Below, piece after piece: positions 32,730 to 45,618 of a stretch of DNA of 64,000 nucleotides. The stretch's first letter is position 1; each line of letters begins with the position of its first letter. The notes under the pieces are model-generated. The model did not search any database and was not told the origin of the DNA. It was given only the letters and a program-made list of their open reading frames with translations. The DNA is from Blepharisma stoltei (Eukaryota; Ciliophora; Heterotrichea; Heterotrichida; Blepharismidae), in NCBI GenBank assembly GCA_914767885.1, contig CAJZBQ010000024.1:372001-436000 (forward strand), written 5' to 3'. A program made the translations under genes and the position numbers.

Positions 32730-32903
32730 TATCGTTATTTGCAGATTTTTGAACTTTACCACCTAAGTGTGGATTTTTTTCAGCGTGCGAAAAGGTGATT
32801 TCACGTGTGGAGCCCTTTTGATTTCACATGTGGAATCCTCTTTTAGCACGCGGAAAAATTCCACACTTAGGTGGTAAAGTTCAAAAATCTGCAAATAACG
32901 ATA
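32730..32903. repeat. 174-bp near-perfect hairpin (TATCGTTA family)
   Basis: TATCGTTATTTGCAGATTTT at the left is matched by its complement at the right end. The pairing continues through CCACCTAAGTGTGGA to a centre near GGAGCCCTTTTGATTTC. It shares ends and core words with the IES at 53561-53711. Confidence 0.85.
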
Positions 32904-33649
32904 TCAAAAAACAGAATTTTTTGTGTGAATGGCGTTAGAATAAATTAGAATAGAGGTCTTAAGCTTTCCAAATACCGAAAATGTAAAAAATTTAACAGTT
33001 TTTCAAAAAATGAAACCTATGAAACATAGGTCATCTTTTTAATACTTCTAAATACAATAGTATCAAAAATTGCTGAATAATATTAATTTTATCAAGATAT
33101 CTTACCCTTCAGCCTTCAATCCCTTTCCAAAACTATCAAATAAAATTTTATTTTTTATTTGACACTTATTCCGAATTACTTTTTATTTATTTCAATTTAT
33201 ATTTTGCATTTCATAAAATATATTTTGAGATTTAGATTTAATATTATAACAAGTATATTTTGGCTTATTTTAATTAGAAGATAAAGGGTAAATCCTAGTA
33301 TAGGCCATAACTAAGAGTGTTTGAAAATTATGAAGTATTATAAAATTGCGATGGCAACAAAATTGTATAATATGCAATGAGGAATTCGAATTGTTTTATT
33401 CCATTAGCCTTTTGTTGCATTAACAGCTAAAGCTTTATTTTGGTTAAAAACCGTTTTAATTTTATTTTATGCCTAAAATCAGAATATTCACTCAAAAGCA
33501 GCCAAATTTTTGAATGCTCGAGGCTCAAGAACCATTCAGACCAAAACAAGCAGTTCCCAATACTGGTAAATAAAGTAATAAGAGGCAAAGAAACAGACTG
33601 AGACTGTAACGTAGATAGAACTTTAAACTAAAAAAATTTAAAAATACTT
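32904..33649. other. Intergenic, no feature seen
   Basis: About 750 bp of AT-rich sequence downstream of a minus-strand gene. No frame or repeat recognised. Confidence 0.4.
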
Positions 33650-36600
33650 TTATTTCTCGCTGTTTTTCATTGCAATTTCTTCTTCAACCTCAATTAACTG
33701 CCTTTCAATCATTTTTACTTGATTATTCTTTTGTGACATAGAACGTCCTAGCATTTTCTTAGACTTTATCAAATATGTTCTTGCTGACTCATGATTTCCA
33801 TGGTCTCGTTCCCAATTAGACTTTGCATTAAAGATATAGGCGATAAGAGGACTTTTTGCAGATTCAGGAGATCTAGAAACTGCGTAATCAAGAATTTTTT
33901 CTAATAAAATATTCCTATCCCATCCTTTAATATTTAAAAGTGAGATGAACATTTTACCTATTGGGTGGCAGTAAGGATTTTCATCTTGCTTCAATCTCTT
34001 AATTATCATCTTCTTAGAGAGTTCTTCGAATTCTTTATCAATTTTTTCAGATTTTATCTTAAAAATAGCTTTTAATATTAATTCGAATTGAAAAAAATAA
34101 AATTCAAGTGTGGATGAAAGATGTGCATATTTCTTTTTAAAAATGTCTAGGACCTCTTCAACTTCTTTTGTTTCAAATTGTATGAATAATATATCATCGC
34201 TGACACTGCGATAGCTATGAAGCTAATCACATCAGATGATTTTAGTGTTGTGAGTTTGACTTTATCAAAATATAAAGGATCCCCCCCTCATTTGTCCAAT
34301 TTTCTAGTCTTTTTTCTCATTTGTCCATTTTTCTAGTTTTTTTTTATAGGAAAAAAAATTTGTTTACTCCCCCCCCCCCCTCCGTGAGCGAACAAAACCA
34401 TTAGAAAAATCGCCATTTTTTGACCAAAAACCCACCCTCCGTGAGTGAACAAAAATTTTTTTAATAGAAAAAATTTTAATGGAAAAAAATTTTGATATAT
34501 AAGTGATAATTAGTATAATGAAATCTAGAGCTAATTCTGTTTAATTTTAAACAAATTGCGTTTTTAAAACATAAATTTTGCAAATTAAATTAATATTTGC
34601 TTCCCAATTTTTGCAAATTAGGATTTTTTTTAAATTTCGAAAAAAATATTTTTTATAAAATTTATATATAAATTTTTTTTAAAAAAAAAAAAATTAACCC
34701 CCCTCCGTGAGCGAACAAAATTTTTTTGTTCGCTCACGGAGGGGGGGGGGGGGAGTTAGGACCTCATTTGTCCAATTTTCTAGTCAAAAATTTTGATAGT
34801 AAAAAAAAAATTTTCAGGATCTCAATTGTCTCATTTTCTAGTTTTTTAAAGTAAAAAACTAAAATTTAGGACATTCGAAAAAATCCAAAAAAGACTAGAA
34901 AATAGGACAAATCATTTTTGACTAGATTTTTGGACAAATGAGGTCCTGAAAATTTTTTTTTTCTTACTCCCCCCCCCCCTCCGTGAGCGAACAAAAAAAT
35001 TTTGTTCGCTCACGGAGGGGGGTTAATTTTTTTTTTAAAAAAAATTTATATATAAAATTTTATAAAAAATATTTTTTTCGAAATTTAAAAAAATCCTAAT
35101 TTGCAAAAATTGGGAAGCAAATATTAATTTAATTTGCAAAATTTATGTTTTAAAACGCAATTTGTTTAAAATTAAACAGAATTAGCTCTAGATTTCATTA
35201 TACTAATTATCACTTATATATCAAAATTTTTTTCCATTATATTAAAAAAATTTTTGTTCACTCACGGAGGGTGGGTTTTTGGTCAAAAAATGGCGATTTT
35301 TCTAATGGTTTTGTTCGCTCACGGAGGGGGGGGGGGAGTTAGAAAAAAAAGACTAGAAAATTGGACAAATGAGGGGGGGATCCTTATCTTAGCCTGATTG
35401 AAAGATCCCAGAAAAAAGTATATGCATCCCATTTCTGCATACAGTCATCCTAGTAATCGATTTTGAACAGGGAAAATATCCAAACCTCCTTTAATTTTTT
35501 CAACATAATCAAATGGACTTACCAAATTACCTTTTCAAATATCTAGCTTTAAGAGAGCAATATCATAATGCTTTCCAGATCCTTTTGATATCAGTTTGCC
35601 CTTTTTCAAATATTTTCCTGCAATGTCAAAAACGAATTGAAACATAGCGACATACCCAAGAATAAAATAAATTTTATCCAGTAAAGATCAAATTCCTAGG
35701 TCTTTACATATTTTCTTGCTTTTTTTTAAATAAGAACGGCCTTTTTCAGTTTTTATTTTTACCATTTGCAAATATCCTAATAGATACTCAGAAAGAGCTA
35801 AATATGATAATTGATCAGTATTTTGAAAATAAATTTCGCTAGATTTTAGAAATGGCAGTGATTTTTTTAAACTCATCCTATAGAGATACGATATTCCTCT
35901 TCAAAATGCCATCCAATTAATATAATCATAATTTATGGGAAAAGCTTGCTTAGAAATTGATTTTGTTTTTCTGAGAAACCTTCTTGGCTCGTATTTTTCA
36001 TTTCAATCTAAATATATGCGTGAAATAAATTCCAAAAATTCCACAAAATATGGACTAATAAAATCCTCTGGTCTTGGGACAGGCTGTGAATTCATTGGGT
36101 AGTGCTTAATTTTGTGATTAATCATAAATATGTAATAATCAATAAAAAACAAGTCGATGTTTTTATGGTATTTAATTTTCTCAAATATTCTTCTGCATTC
36201 CTTATATAAGTATTTAGCTTGGTAGTACTCATCATCATAAAGTAAGCTTCCAGCAAGATTAAAAAGCTCTGTTAGAAGTTGGTCTTCATTTATAATTTCT
36301 CCGCCATGGAAATCCTCTACATCCGCTAAATAATTATAGTTGTAAAGATGATTCTGAACTTTTTCCAAATGTTCTATTACTTTTAAAAACGAAACATCAA
36401 AAAGTCAAGATCTAGAGACTTTAAATAAACTTTTGTCTTATCCAAAGGCTGAGTCAAAAAATATTCAATAGGATTATAGCAAATTTTTTTAGGAACTTCA
36501 AAAGTATATATAACCTTTAATTCTATTTCTCGACAACTCATCATAACATCAGTGATTTTTTTGATAAGAAAATAGCCTGGATAACCTTTCTTAATTTTTT

Positions 36601-36835
36601 TGATTCATTTAATTGCAATCTTTGATTTCAATCCTAATAATACACGTTTTACTTCGTAAAGCCAGCTTAATATTTCATTTTTAGATTCTACATTAACTGC
36701 ATGATAAAGTTTTTTGCCTTGATGGCTTTGTGGGTCTCCTGAAGAGTGCTCTATATAATGCCGCTTGCATCACCCTTGACCGCAGCACTCTATAGTTGGT
36801 TCAAAAAGGCATTTTGCGAGCTTGCAAATAACCAT
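33650..36835 (-). CDS. B-box-like zinc finger + helical repeat protein
   Basis: 661 residues after removing 34216-35389 and a 26-bp insert at 36413-36438; 1986 nt remain. Residues 1-30 (MVICKLAKCLFEPTIECC, GQGWCKRHYIEH) hold a Cys/His set like a B-box zinc finger. The long C-terminal part reads as helical hairpins of about 40 residues (ELFNLAGSLLYDDEYYQAKY, SEYLLGYLQMVKIKTEKGR, IYFILGYVAMFQFVFDIAG, CIYFFLGSFNQASYRSVSD), consistent with degenerate TPRs. Several TGA codons encode Trp. This B-box plus TPR layout is common in ciliates. The role is unknown; protein binding is inferred. Confidence 0.7.
34364..34755. mobile_element. Family 1 MITE nested in family 4 element (copy A)
   Basis: 392 bp, TTA/TTA, hairpin at the right. 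Almost the same sequence as 30781-31176. Confidence 0.9.
34964..35338. mobile_element. Family 1 MITE nested in family 4 element (copy B, inverted)
   Basis: 375 bp, TTA/TTA, in opposite orientation to copy A: the hairpin is at the left (34977-35018). Together A and B could pair as a large stem. Confidence 0.9.
36413..36438. other. Possible 26-bp IES
   Basis: TA at 36413-36414 and 36439-36440. The ends read, on the minus strand, TAAGAC...GTCTCTA. Without its removal the frame shifts between LTQPLD and RSWLFDVSFLK. A 15-16 nt intron does not fix the phase here. Confidence 0.4.
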
Positions 36836-37103
36836 GGCTGAAAATATTTATAAACTAAAGGTTAGTCCTTAATTTAGTTATTATTTTTTATGAGTAGCTA
36901 TGAAGCTAGGGTGATATTTGATACCAAAAGATCAATCAAAACGTAATTTGTTTTGCCAAGCTTATTATTATCTTACGCATGCACATTTATTGTGAATCTA
37001 AACTTAAGATATTTTGAGGATAGATTAAAAACAGAACTGTAGGATTTTTATCCTATAAAATTCACTTATCTCTTGAATTTCAGCTTCTTTATTATTTATT
37101 TAA

Positions 37104-38237
37104 TTATTTGTGACTTACATAAACTTCTATCACACAATCATAGATATTCTGCAATACAGATTTGGCAAGTTTCCTTGCTGATTGCTCTTGGCTCAATGAT
37201 AATTGGGTAGTTTCTTCTCTTTGCTCCATATATTTACCTTTTCCAATAGGCTTATTTTGTTCCTCTTTTATCCTCATCTCTAAATCTGCAATAACTTTTT
37301 CTTCATGCGCTATTAGCTTGCTTGTATTTTCTTCAGTTTTTAATCTCCTCTTTTGTTCAGAGCTTAGCTCCTTACATAGGGCTGTCTTCATTAAGCTTCA
37401 CTCTTCTTGCTGCAAGTCAATATTTTTATACCACTTATTGACAGCTTCATCAACTCTAACTGAATATTTCCCATTACTCGATATCTTTATAGACGATGAT
37501 ATATCCTGCACAAGCTCTCCATACCTCTGCTTTATTTCCAATTTCGCTTCTTTTTCAATTTTCCCAATCGCAGTTTTACTATCATTTCTCATAGGCGACC
37601 CTCCATTCATTCTTCTCAACTGTCTATTTTCTTCCTGGGCATCAAGCAATTTTTTGTCCATAACTTTCACTTCTTCTTCAATCGCCTGCAAGAATTTTTC
37701 AGTTTTCTTTTCATACATGTCTTTAATTAGCGTAGTTTCTGGGTCCAATTTAGCTTTATTTCTTTCACGTTCAATGAAATTTTTTAATAAAGCTAATGTA
37801 TGAATCTCATTTTGTTTTTTATTTTCTATTTGTTTTTCTAATACTCTTCTTGACTTCAGAAACTCATTTGTAAGCCTTTCTATCTCTTTAGGAGCGTCAT
37901 GATTTTTCGACATAACTCTCGATGGCTTCATCCCGTCATTGGGACGAAACTTAGGCGGAGTCTTTATAAGTGACGAATAATCTGAAGCTTTTCTGGATTT
38001 GCTGCTTAATTCTGGTGAGTAGCTTTGTGTTTCTGAAGTTGGCGTGCTGGTCCTAAAATCATTTGATTCGCTCACAATAGATTCGTCTACTTTGGGAGAT
38101 TTTGATACAGGCTGGGTTATTGCTCTTGCATAGTGTCTTCCTAAGTCCTGCTTGTGTGAATAAGCTGGAGGTGCAGGTGTCTGCGAAACGTTCTTGACTC
38201 GATCCAAAAAAGCATTTACCCTTAAAGAGGTAGACAT
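37104..38237 (-). CDS. Coiled-coil protein, unrecognised
   Basis: 377 residues with one TGA as Trp (QQEEWSLMK). The first 110 residues are Ser/Thr/Pro rich and likely disordered (TPAPPAYSHKQDLGRHY). From about 115 to the end it is mostly coiled coil (IERLTNEFLKSRRVLEKQ, EEEVKVMDKKLLDAQEEN, EKVIADLEMRIKEEQNK). No catalytic motif. A cytoskeletal or basal-body role would be typical for such ciliate proteins but is not shown. No introns or inserts. It lies 42 bp upstream of the tubulin 3' end in the same orientation. Confidence 0.7.
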
Positions 38238-38279
38238 AATTTAATATGGATCCATCATTTAATAAGGGTTTAAATTTAT

Positions 38280-40237
<1,958 letters not shown>

Positions 40238-43147
40238 ATGGAAGTAGACGCTATCGTTAAATGCCTTTCTTTTGCTGCTATGGCTGCAATTGCCTATATG
40301 CTATATTATCACCACCAAGCCATGAAAAAGTTTGAAGAGCAGTTAGAGAATGAAGGCGAAGAAGTATTCTCATCTTCCATTCCTCAGCCATCCAAGCGGC
40401 AAAAAACTGAAAAGTTTCACAATGAAACCGAAAATTTTGGAGCCCAAAGTCATGATTTATTATTTGGAGCTTCAATTCAAGAAGAATACTCATCCTACCA
40501 GCCATTGATAACAATTCCTACACGCCATGAAGTGTGTGTTGGAACAGAAGATGATATAGAAATCATTGAAAACGGAAAACCAGAGAAAAGACCAAGAAAC
40601 TCTGAAAGATCAGCAAATCTAAAGAAAGTACAGAGAAAACCCATCCCATTTGTGCAAAATGGTGTTAAGGAAAAGAATGTTCATTGTGATGTCAATTTTC
40701 ACAAAGATAGAAGAGAAGCGTTTTATGCAAAACTAAACTCCCCCCCTCCGTGAGTGAACAAAAAACTTTTGCCACGGGGTAATTTTTTTTTTAAAAAACA
40801 TTTATATATAAAAATTTTTTTTTTCCAAATTTAAAAAAATCCTAATTCGTAAAAATTGGAAAGCAAAAATATTATTTAATTTATAAAATTTATATTTTAA
40901 AAAGCAATTCGTTTAAAATTAGACAGAATTACCTCTAGATTTCATTATACTAATTATCATTAATATATCAAAATTGTTTTTCATAAAAAAATTTTCTATT
41001 AAAAAAAATTTTTGTTCACTTACGGAGGGTGGGTTTTTTGGGCAAAAAATAGGGATTTTTCTAATGGTTTTGTTCACTTACGGAGGGGGGAGTAAGAGAA
41101 AGGCCTAATAGCCCAGTAAAGAGATTTGTCGTAGAAGAAACAAAGAAAAAGGCAAATGAAATTGTGCACATAATTGATCAAAAGCCACAAGCAGCTTTTT
41201 CACTAGAATTAAGTGGAGAAAAAGTCGCAAAAATGAGGGAAGAATTTAAACGTTCATATAAAGAAGCTCAAGCCGCTCCAAAAATTGCAGAGCCTGTTAA
41301 GAAAGTTGAGGAAAGAAATGTTAATTTGGTAGGAAACATTAGAGAAGCTCCAAAGCCTGATTCAGGTTTAATTAAAAGTAAAGAGGAAGCCAAAATAGCA
41401 CCCCTATCTCAAGAATTTTCGCAAAAATCGTCACCACTAAATCTATCTAACTATTCTCTTTCAATAGCAATATTTTATTTGCTCACCATACTTCAGATAT
41501 AGACTTTTTGTTATAAAAGAAGTTAAAAAATTTGTAACTTAAAATAGATAGCAAATGGATTAAAAACATTAAATTTATTTTTGATTTTAAAGTAAAAGCA
41601 TTTAAAAGGTGAAAAAAATTAGTGTTGTTTGATTTCAAAGGAGGGAATAAACAATTCCCAGAAATAACTCAAAAATCCCAAACATTATCTCACTCCTCCC
41701 CTTAGTGAACAAGCAAAACTATTAGAAAAATCTTATTTTTTTTGAAAAAAATTCTAGCAAACTATTTTTAACATAAAAAATTTTTTTATAAAAATAATTA
41801 ATATAAAAGTGGTAATAATTATAGCTAACTCTGTTCTATATATTTAGCACCTTGCATTTTAAATTAAGTTATTTTTGATATTTTTTAAAATTCGAAAATT
41901 AACTATAAATATATCTGCATAATTAAAAAATAATTAACACCATCAGTAAGTGAAATAAATATTTTTGTTTTTTTCAAAGAGGCTGTTAGGATACTCAAAA
42001 GTATCCATTTGGTGGAGAAACTCTTCAAAAGACTTCTCAGCTCATAGAAAAATCTGTAACTTCTGAAGCATCCCAAAAGTCATCACTATTTGGAGGAGAA
42101 ACTGCTAAAGTCTCAACATCAGCTCCAGCATACTCTTTCTTTGCTTCACAATCTCAAGCAGCATTATTCTCAGCACCATCAACTCAAAAATCAGAGTCCG
42201 ATCTTTCTAAAGAAACTGAACAAAAATCCAAATCTTCTTTAGAACCCTCAAAGGTTTCAGATACTGGCCTTAAGTTTTTATTTAGTTCCAGTGCCATTGC
42301 CTCTATTCAGATGCCGAAGCCGCCTGCAGAACTCATAAAAAAGCAAGAAGAAAATAAAAGTTCGGCATCATCAAACAGCACTCAACCAATTCTTGCTGAA
42401 ACAGTTAAATCTGAGGAGTCCAAAAAAAGCGAAAATACGCCTGCTTTAGCTAAATCTGAGGAGTCCAACAAAAGCGAAAATAAGCCTGCTTTTCCATCCC
42501 CATTTGGGAGTTTTACAAATCCCTTTACAAAAAATGAAAACCAGCCTGCTTCCTCTTTATTTGGAGGATCAACAATTTTTAGTGGAAAAACAGAATCTCT
42601 TGCTGACACACAAAAGTCGGCTGGGTCTTTATTTGGAGCCAAAATAGGTGAAGCTAAAAATTTTCCAACTACTGCAACTCAGAGCCAGCCTCCTTTATTT
42701 CCAACTAATCTGTTAGCCTCTTCCTCAACTCAGCCTTCATCTTTCTCAGATCCTTTTAAATTAGCATCTGAAGCGAAAACTTCTTTATTCCCTGCTGCAA
42801 GCCAAAATAAAGATGCAGACGGGAAGCAAGAAACACAAATTAAATATCCAGAGTTACCAAAACCTCCAACAACAACTCCACAAAATCTATTTCCAGGATT
42901 GCCTACAAATTCGTTATTTAATGCCAAGTCTTCAGATAAATCATTATTTCAGTCAGTTAGTTCACAAGGTAGCTTTTTTGGCACTCCCAATCTAACTCCC
43001 TTCCCAGATTCAGCTAAATCACAAACTCCTCCAACTTCTGCTGACCAGAAACCTCAAACTCCTCCTACAAGTTCTCTGTTTGGCTCTAAATTTCCTTTCT
43101 CAAACCCATCAGCGTTCAACCCAAATTCTTCAATGAATAGCAAATAG
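40238..43147 (+). CDS. Membrane-anchored FG nucleoporin, POM121-like
   Basis: 666 residues after removing 40734-41092 and 41452-42001; 2001 nt remain. Residues about 8-24 form a single transmembrane helix (IVKCLSFAAMAAIAYMLYY). A basic/acidic linker follows (QPSKRQKTEK, EKRPRNSERSANLKK). The C-terminal half is Ser/Pro/Gln rich with spaced FG units: YPFGGET, SLFGGETA, PSPFGSF, SSLFGGST, GSLFGAK, SSLFGSKFPF. An N-terminal membrane helix with C-terminal FG repeats is the layout of POM121, an integral pore protein; Tetrahymena has nucleus-specific versions. Both joins are at TA and keep phase. Confidence 0.75.
40734..41092. mobile_element. Family 1 MITE (359 bp), inverted, in nucleoporin-like gene
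   Basis: TA at 40734-40735 and 41093-41094. The left end is shortened: its hairpin arm is damaged (CTCCGTGAGTGAAC then TTTTGCCACGGGG). The right end carries two inverted motif copies. Removal gives YAKL-RERPNSPVKRF. Confidence 0.8.
41452..42001. other. 550-bp IES holding an eroded family 1 MITE
   Basis: TA at 41452-41453 and 42002-42003. Joins NLSNY to PFGGETLQ in frame. From about 41693 to 41986 the sequence follows the family 1 order (CTCCTCCCCTTAGTGAAC, AACTATTAGAAAAATC, then a damaged hairpin). The MITE seems old and its motifs are decayed, though the IES is still removable. Confidence 0.65.
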
Positions 43148-43414
43148 CATATAAATCATACCTTTTAATCTTTATTCATAATAAATATTATTGCTGGTAA
43201 AAATTCAGTAAAAAATTTACATAATAGAAGTCAGGCATAGCTTAGCTTAGCTTAACTTAATTTATATTTATTGGAAGTAAATCCCTAAGCAGCATAAGCA
43301 AATCATATCTTGACGAATAAATTCTGGCTAAAGAGCGCTTGCAAGATAACCTATTGATAGCATCATCTTTTTACTATATAAAAGTCACATTGGCAATGCA
43401 GATTGTTTATAAAA

Positions 43415-43621
43415 ATGGGAAACCAGTGTTGCACAAAGAGATTTAAGCAAAATTTTTTCGATGCAAGCAAAGATATCTCAACAGATTGCGATGTTGACAT
43501 TGGGGAGAAAGGGAGTAACAGAGAAAAAGCATTGCATATGAAGCTAAGCATGAAAAACAGCTCATTATATAAAAAACGAACGTCTAAACTTGGATTAAAA
43601 AAACAAAAAACTGCAGCTTAG
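43415..43621 (+). CDS. Small MGNQCC protein
   Basis: 68 residues from the internal ATG that gives MGNQCCTKRFKQN: Gly2 and CysCys at 5-6 make a good myristoyl plus palmitoyl signal. The remainder is hydrophilic and basic at the end (KKRTSKLGLKKQKTAA). An upstream in-frame ATG would give MFIK before it and destroy that signal, so the later start is preferred. No family recognised. It is short but well placed between two genes. Confidence 0.45.
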   Translation: MGNQCCTKRFKQNFFDASKDISTDCDVDIGEKGSNREKALHMKLSMKNSSLYKKRTSKLGLKKQKTAA

Positions 43622-43893
43622 TAATAAATGTAATATTCTCTTTACTTATTTGGAATAATTCTACTAGCAGTTACCAAAATGTATAGCAATCTTCATGCTT
43701 CTTCAGTCGAACTCCAAGTTTTAATCCTAGAACCTTATAAAAACTAAGCTATAGCTTATCTATTTCTAATTATTTATACAAAAAATAAAATATTTTTTCT
43801 GTGTTTCTCTTGTTCTTCTAATAATTATCAATATGTATCTTCTTCTCAATATGTCTAATTCTAAATAAAAACATATCAGAACACTCTGTCAAA

Positions 43894-44820
43894 ATGGAAG
43901 AAACAAGCGAATCCCTAATCACATTCCACATTGACACTTTAGACGGCATTTCAATACCAATCACGACTTTAAATTCAATTTCCATACTAGCACTTAAGCA
44001 AAAAATCCTTGACATCACAGGAATCCCAATCGAAAAATTACGGCTTATTTATAAAGGAAGACATTTAAAAGACAATGAAATAATAAATTATTTTGATATC
44101 ACTACCAAGCTCCAGCTTGTAGCCAATCTTAATGAGGAAGAAGATATTCCTTCTATGGTCTCCCATTACAACTTTCTGCGAACTTTGAGAGTTTATAGAA
44201 GATTAAGCCGATTTTCTCGGCCAGAACTGTCAACTCCTTATTTATATGAAGCTTTACGTCAAAATTCTCTGACAATTGATGACTTGATCAGGATAAATAG
44301 CTTTTCTTTAGAAGGAAGAGCTCTCCAGGAAGGGCAATGGGTTGATGTCAAAGACACTGTAGGGCAATGGCTTGAGGCTCAAGTAATGAGGAAGCAGCAA
44401 AATGCTCGAGGGGTTTTTGTGTATATTCATTATAATGGATGGCCTAATAGATGAGATGAGTGGATTGATATGAAATCGAAAAGGATTAGACCTTTCAGGT
44501 CAAAAACTCTGCAGACTTTAAATATGGCATCGAGATCTCCATTTCCAAGATATCCACCAGAAATAACTATCAATGAGGAAAATTTGATGGAAAAACTAAA
44601 TTTAAAAGCATGCTTGTATATGGAGTTTATCGAGGAAATGGTAAAAAATGCAAAGATTTTGGCAAGAATCGGGAAAGATGGGTGTGAGGAAGCTAAAGAA
44701 AGAATTGAGGAAATTACTTTGCAGAGTGCACCAGTGATTGATAGGATTGGGAGGTTTATGTGTGATTTTAGCCTTGCTATTAGCAGAAGTGAATTTAATC
44801 CAAGCAGTTTTCAGTTGTAA
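43894..44820 (+). CDS. Ubiquitin-like + Tudor-knot (chromo barrel) protein
   Basis: 308 residues with TGA as Trp in NGWPNRWDEWI. Residues about 8-80 are a ubiquitin-like domain (ITFHIDTLDGISIPIT, LKQKILDITGIPIEKLRLIYKG, LKDNEIINYFDI). Residues about 145-200 form a Tudor-knot/chromo-barrel (GQWVDVKDTVGQWLEAQVM, VYIHYNGWPNRWDEWID), the fold used in MOF/MSL3 proteins for chromatin or RNA contact. A helical C-terminus follows. The combination suggests a chromatin protein linked to ubiquitin or proteasome pathways; this is inference from domains. No inserts. Confidence 0.75.
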
Positions 44821-45301
44821 TAAATAAAATAAAATTTTTTAATAAAGAGGAATTTCAAATAATTAACAGAAATTGGTTGAGGTATATTTATACAATTGAG
44901 TTTAATCGCGAGCTGTCTGGAAGAATTCTTTGATATAGTTAGCTTTTTTCTGTTGCTCTTGATTAGAATTTCTTGTAATAATCTACTGTTCATGCAAATT
45001 TATAAAGATGAAATGTCAAAACAGAATTCAAATCTTTCTAAAATCAGTGAAATAGCAGCAAACTAAATAATCTGTATTAAGTCAAAGAGGAAAAGATTTA
45101 GTATCAATCTAATTGCACATGCGTTCAAAACTCTTTGAAAAGCTGCTGCAAGCTAAAAGGATCTTCCATAAATAAATTTCTTTCCAAGCCAGCAGTCACC
45201 TTTTCATTCAAAAAATTTTGTTTATAAAACATCAATTCACTTGAACAGCTTGCCACTATTTATTTATCTAATGAGAGGCCTATAAACCATATTTTATTGA
45301 G
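44821..45301. other. Intergenic, no feature seen
   Basis: 480 bp of AT-rich DNA upstream of eL38. It holds the eL38 promoter by position; no repeat found. Confidence 0.4.
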
Positions 45302-45544
45302 ATGGTAAGACTTACTTAGCCAAAAGAAGTTAAAGATATCCGAATGTTCGTGCAAATGTGCAGACCAGGAACAAACCAAAAAGCACAAGCTAAATCAGTC
45401 ACTATCAAAAAGGTAGGAAAAGTGACAAAATTCAAGCTTCGTTGCAATAAATATCTTTACACTTTGGTCGTCGATGATGTGCAAAAGGCAGACAAGCTCA
45501 AGCAGTCGTTGCCTCCAAGCCTGAACAAAAAAGAAATTAACTAA
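45302..45544 (+). CDS. rpl38: Ribosomal protein eL38
   Basis: 75 residues. A 15-nt intron (45305-45319, GTAAGACTTACTTAG) follows directly after the ATG. Translation then runs MPKEVKDIRMFVQMCR, SVTIKKVGKVTKFKLRC, KYLYTLVVDDVQKADKLKQS and LPPSLNKKEIN, the full eL38 of the large ribosomal subunit with its usual ending. Without the intron, TAG in frame would stop at codon 6. No IES. It is a good size standard for heterotrich introns. Confidence 0.95.
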
Positions 45545-45618
45545 ACTGGTTTCTTAAATTATTTGCAAAATCCTAAAGATTTCCAAAGCCAATATGCTGG
45601 AAGTCCTATTGATAGATT

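Larger units (their letters stand above)
34275..35385. mobile_element. Family 4 element (AAGGATCCCCCCCTCATTTG ends)
   Basis: Perfect terminal inverted repeats of more than 25 bp (AAGGATCCCCCCCTCATTTG continuing into TCCAATTTTCTAGTC). The inner motif CTCATTTGTCCAATTTTCTAG recurs at least five times in both orientations, for example near 34308, 34763, 34815 and 34918. It contains the MITEs at 34364 and 34964. Confidence 0.8.
34216..35389. other. 1.17-kb nested IES in the TPR-like gene
   Basis: TA at 34216-34217 and 35390-35391. Joining at these sites gives FNQA-SYRSVSDDILF in frame; no other TA pair tried did so. It contains a 1.1-kb family 4 element holding two family 1 MITEs. Confidence 0.6.

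Noticed and set aside
43225-43262. CTTAGCTTAGCTTAACTTAA run as a retroposon tail
   Set aside because: No target duplication or element body could be found beside it.
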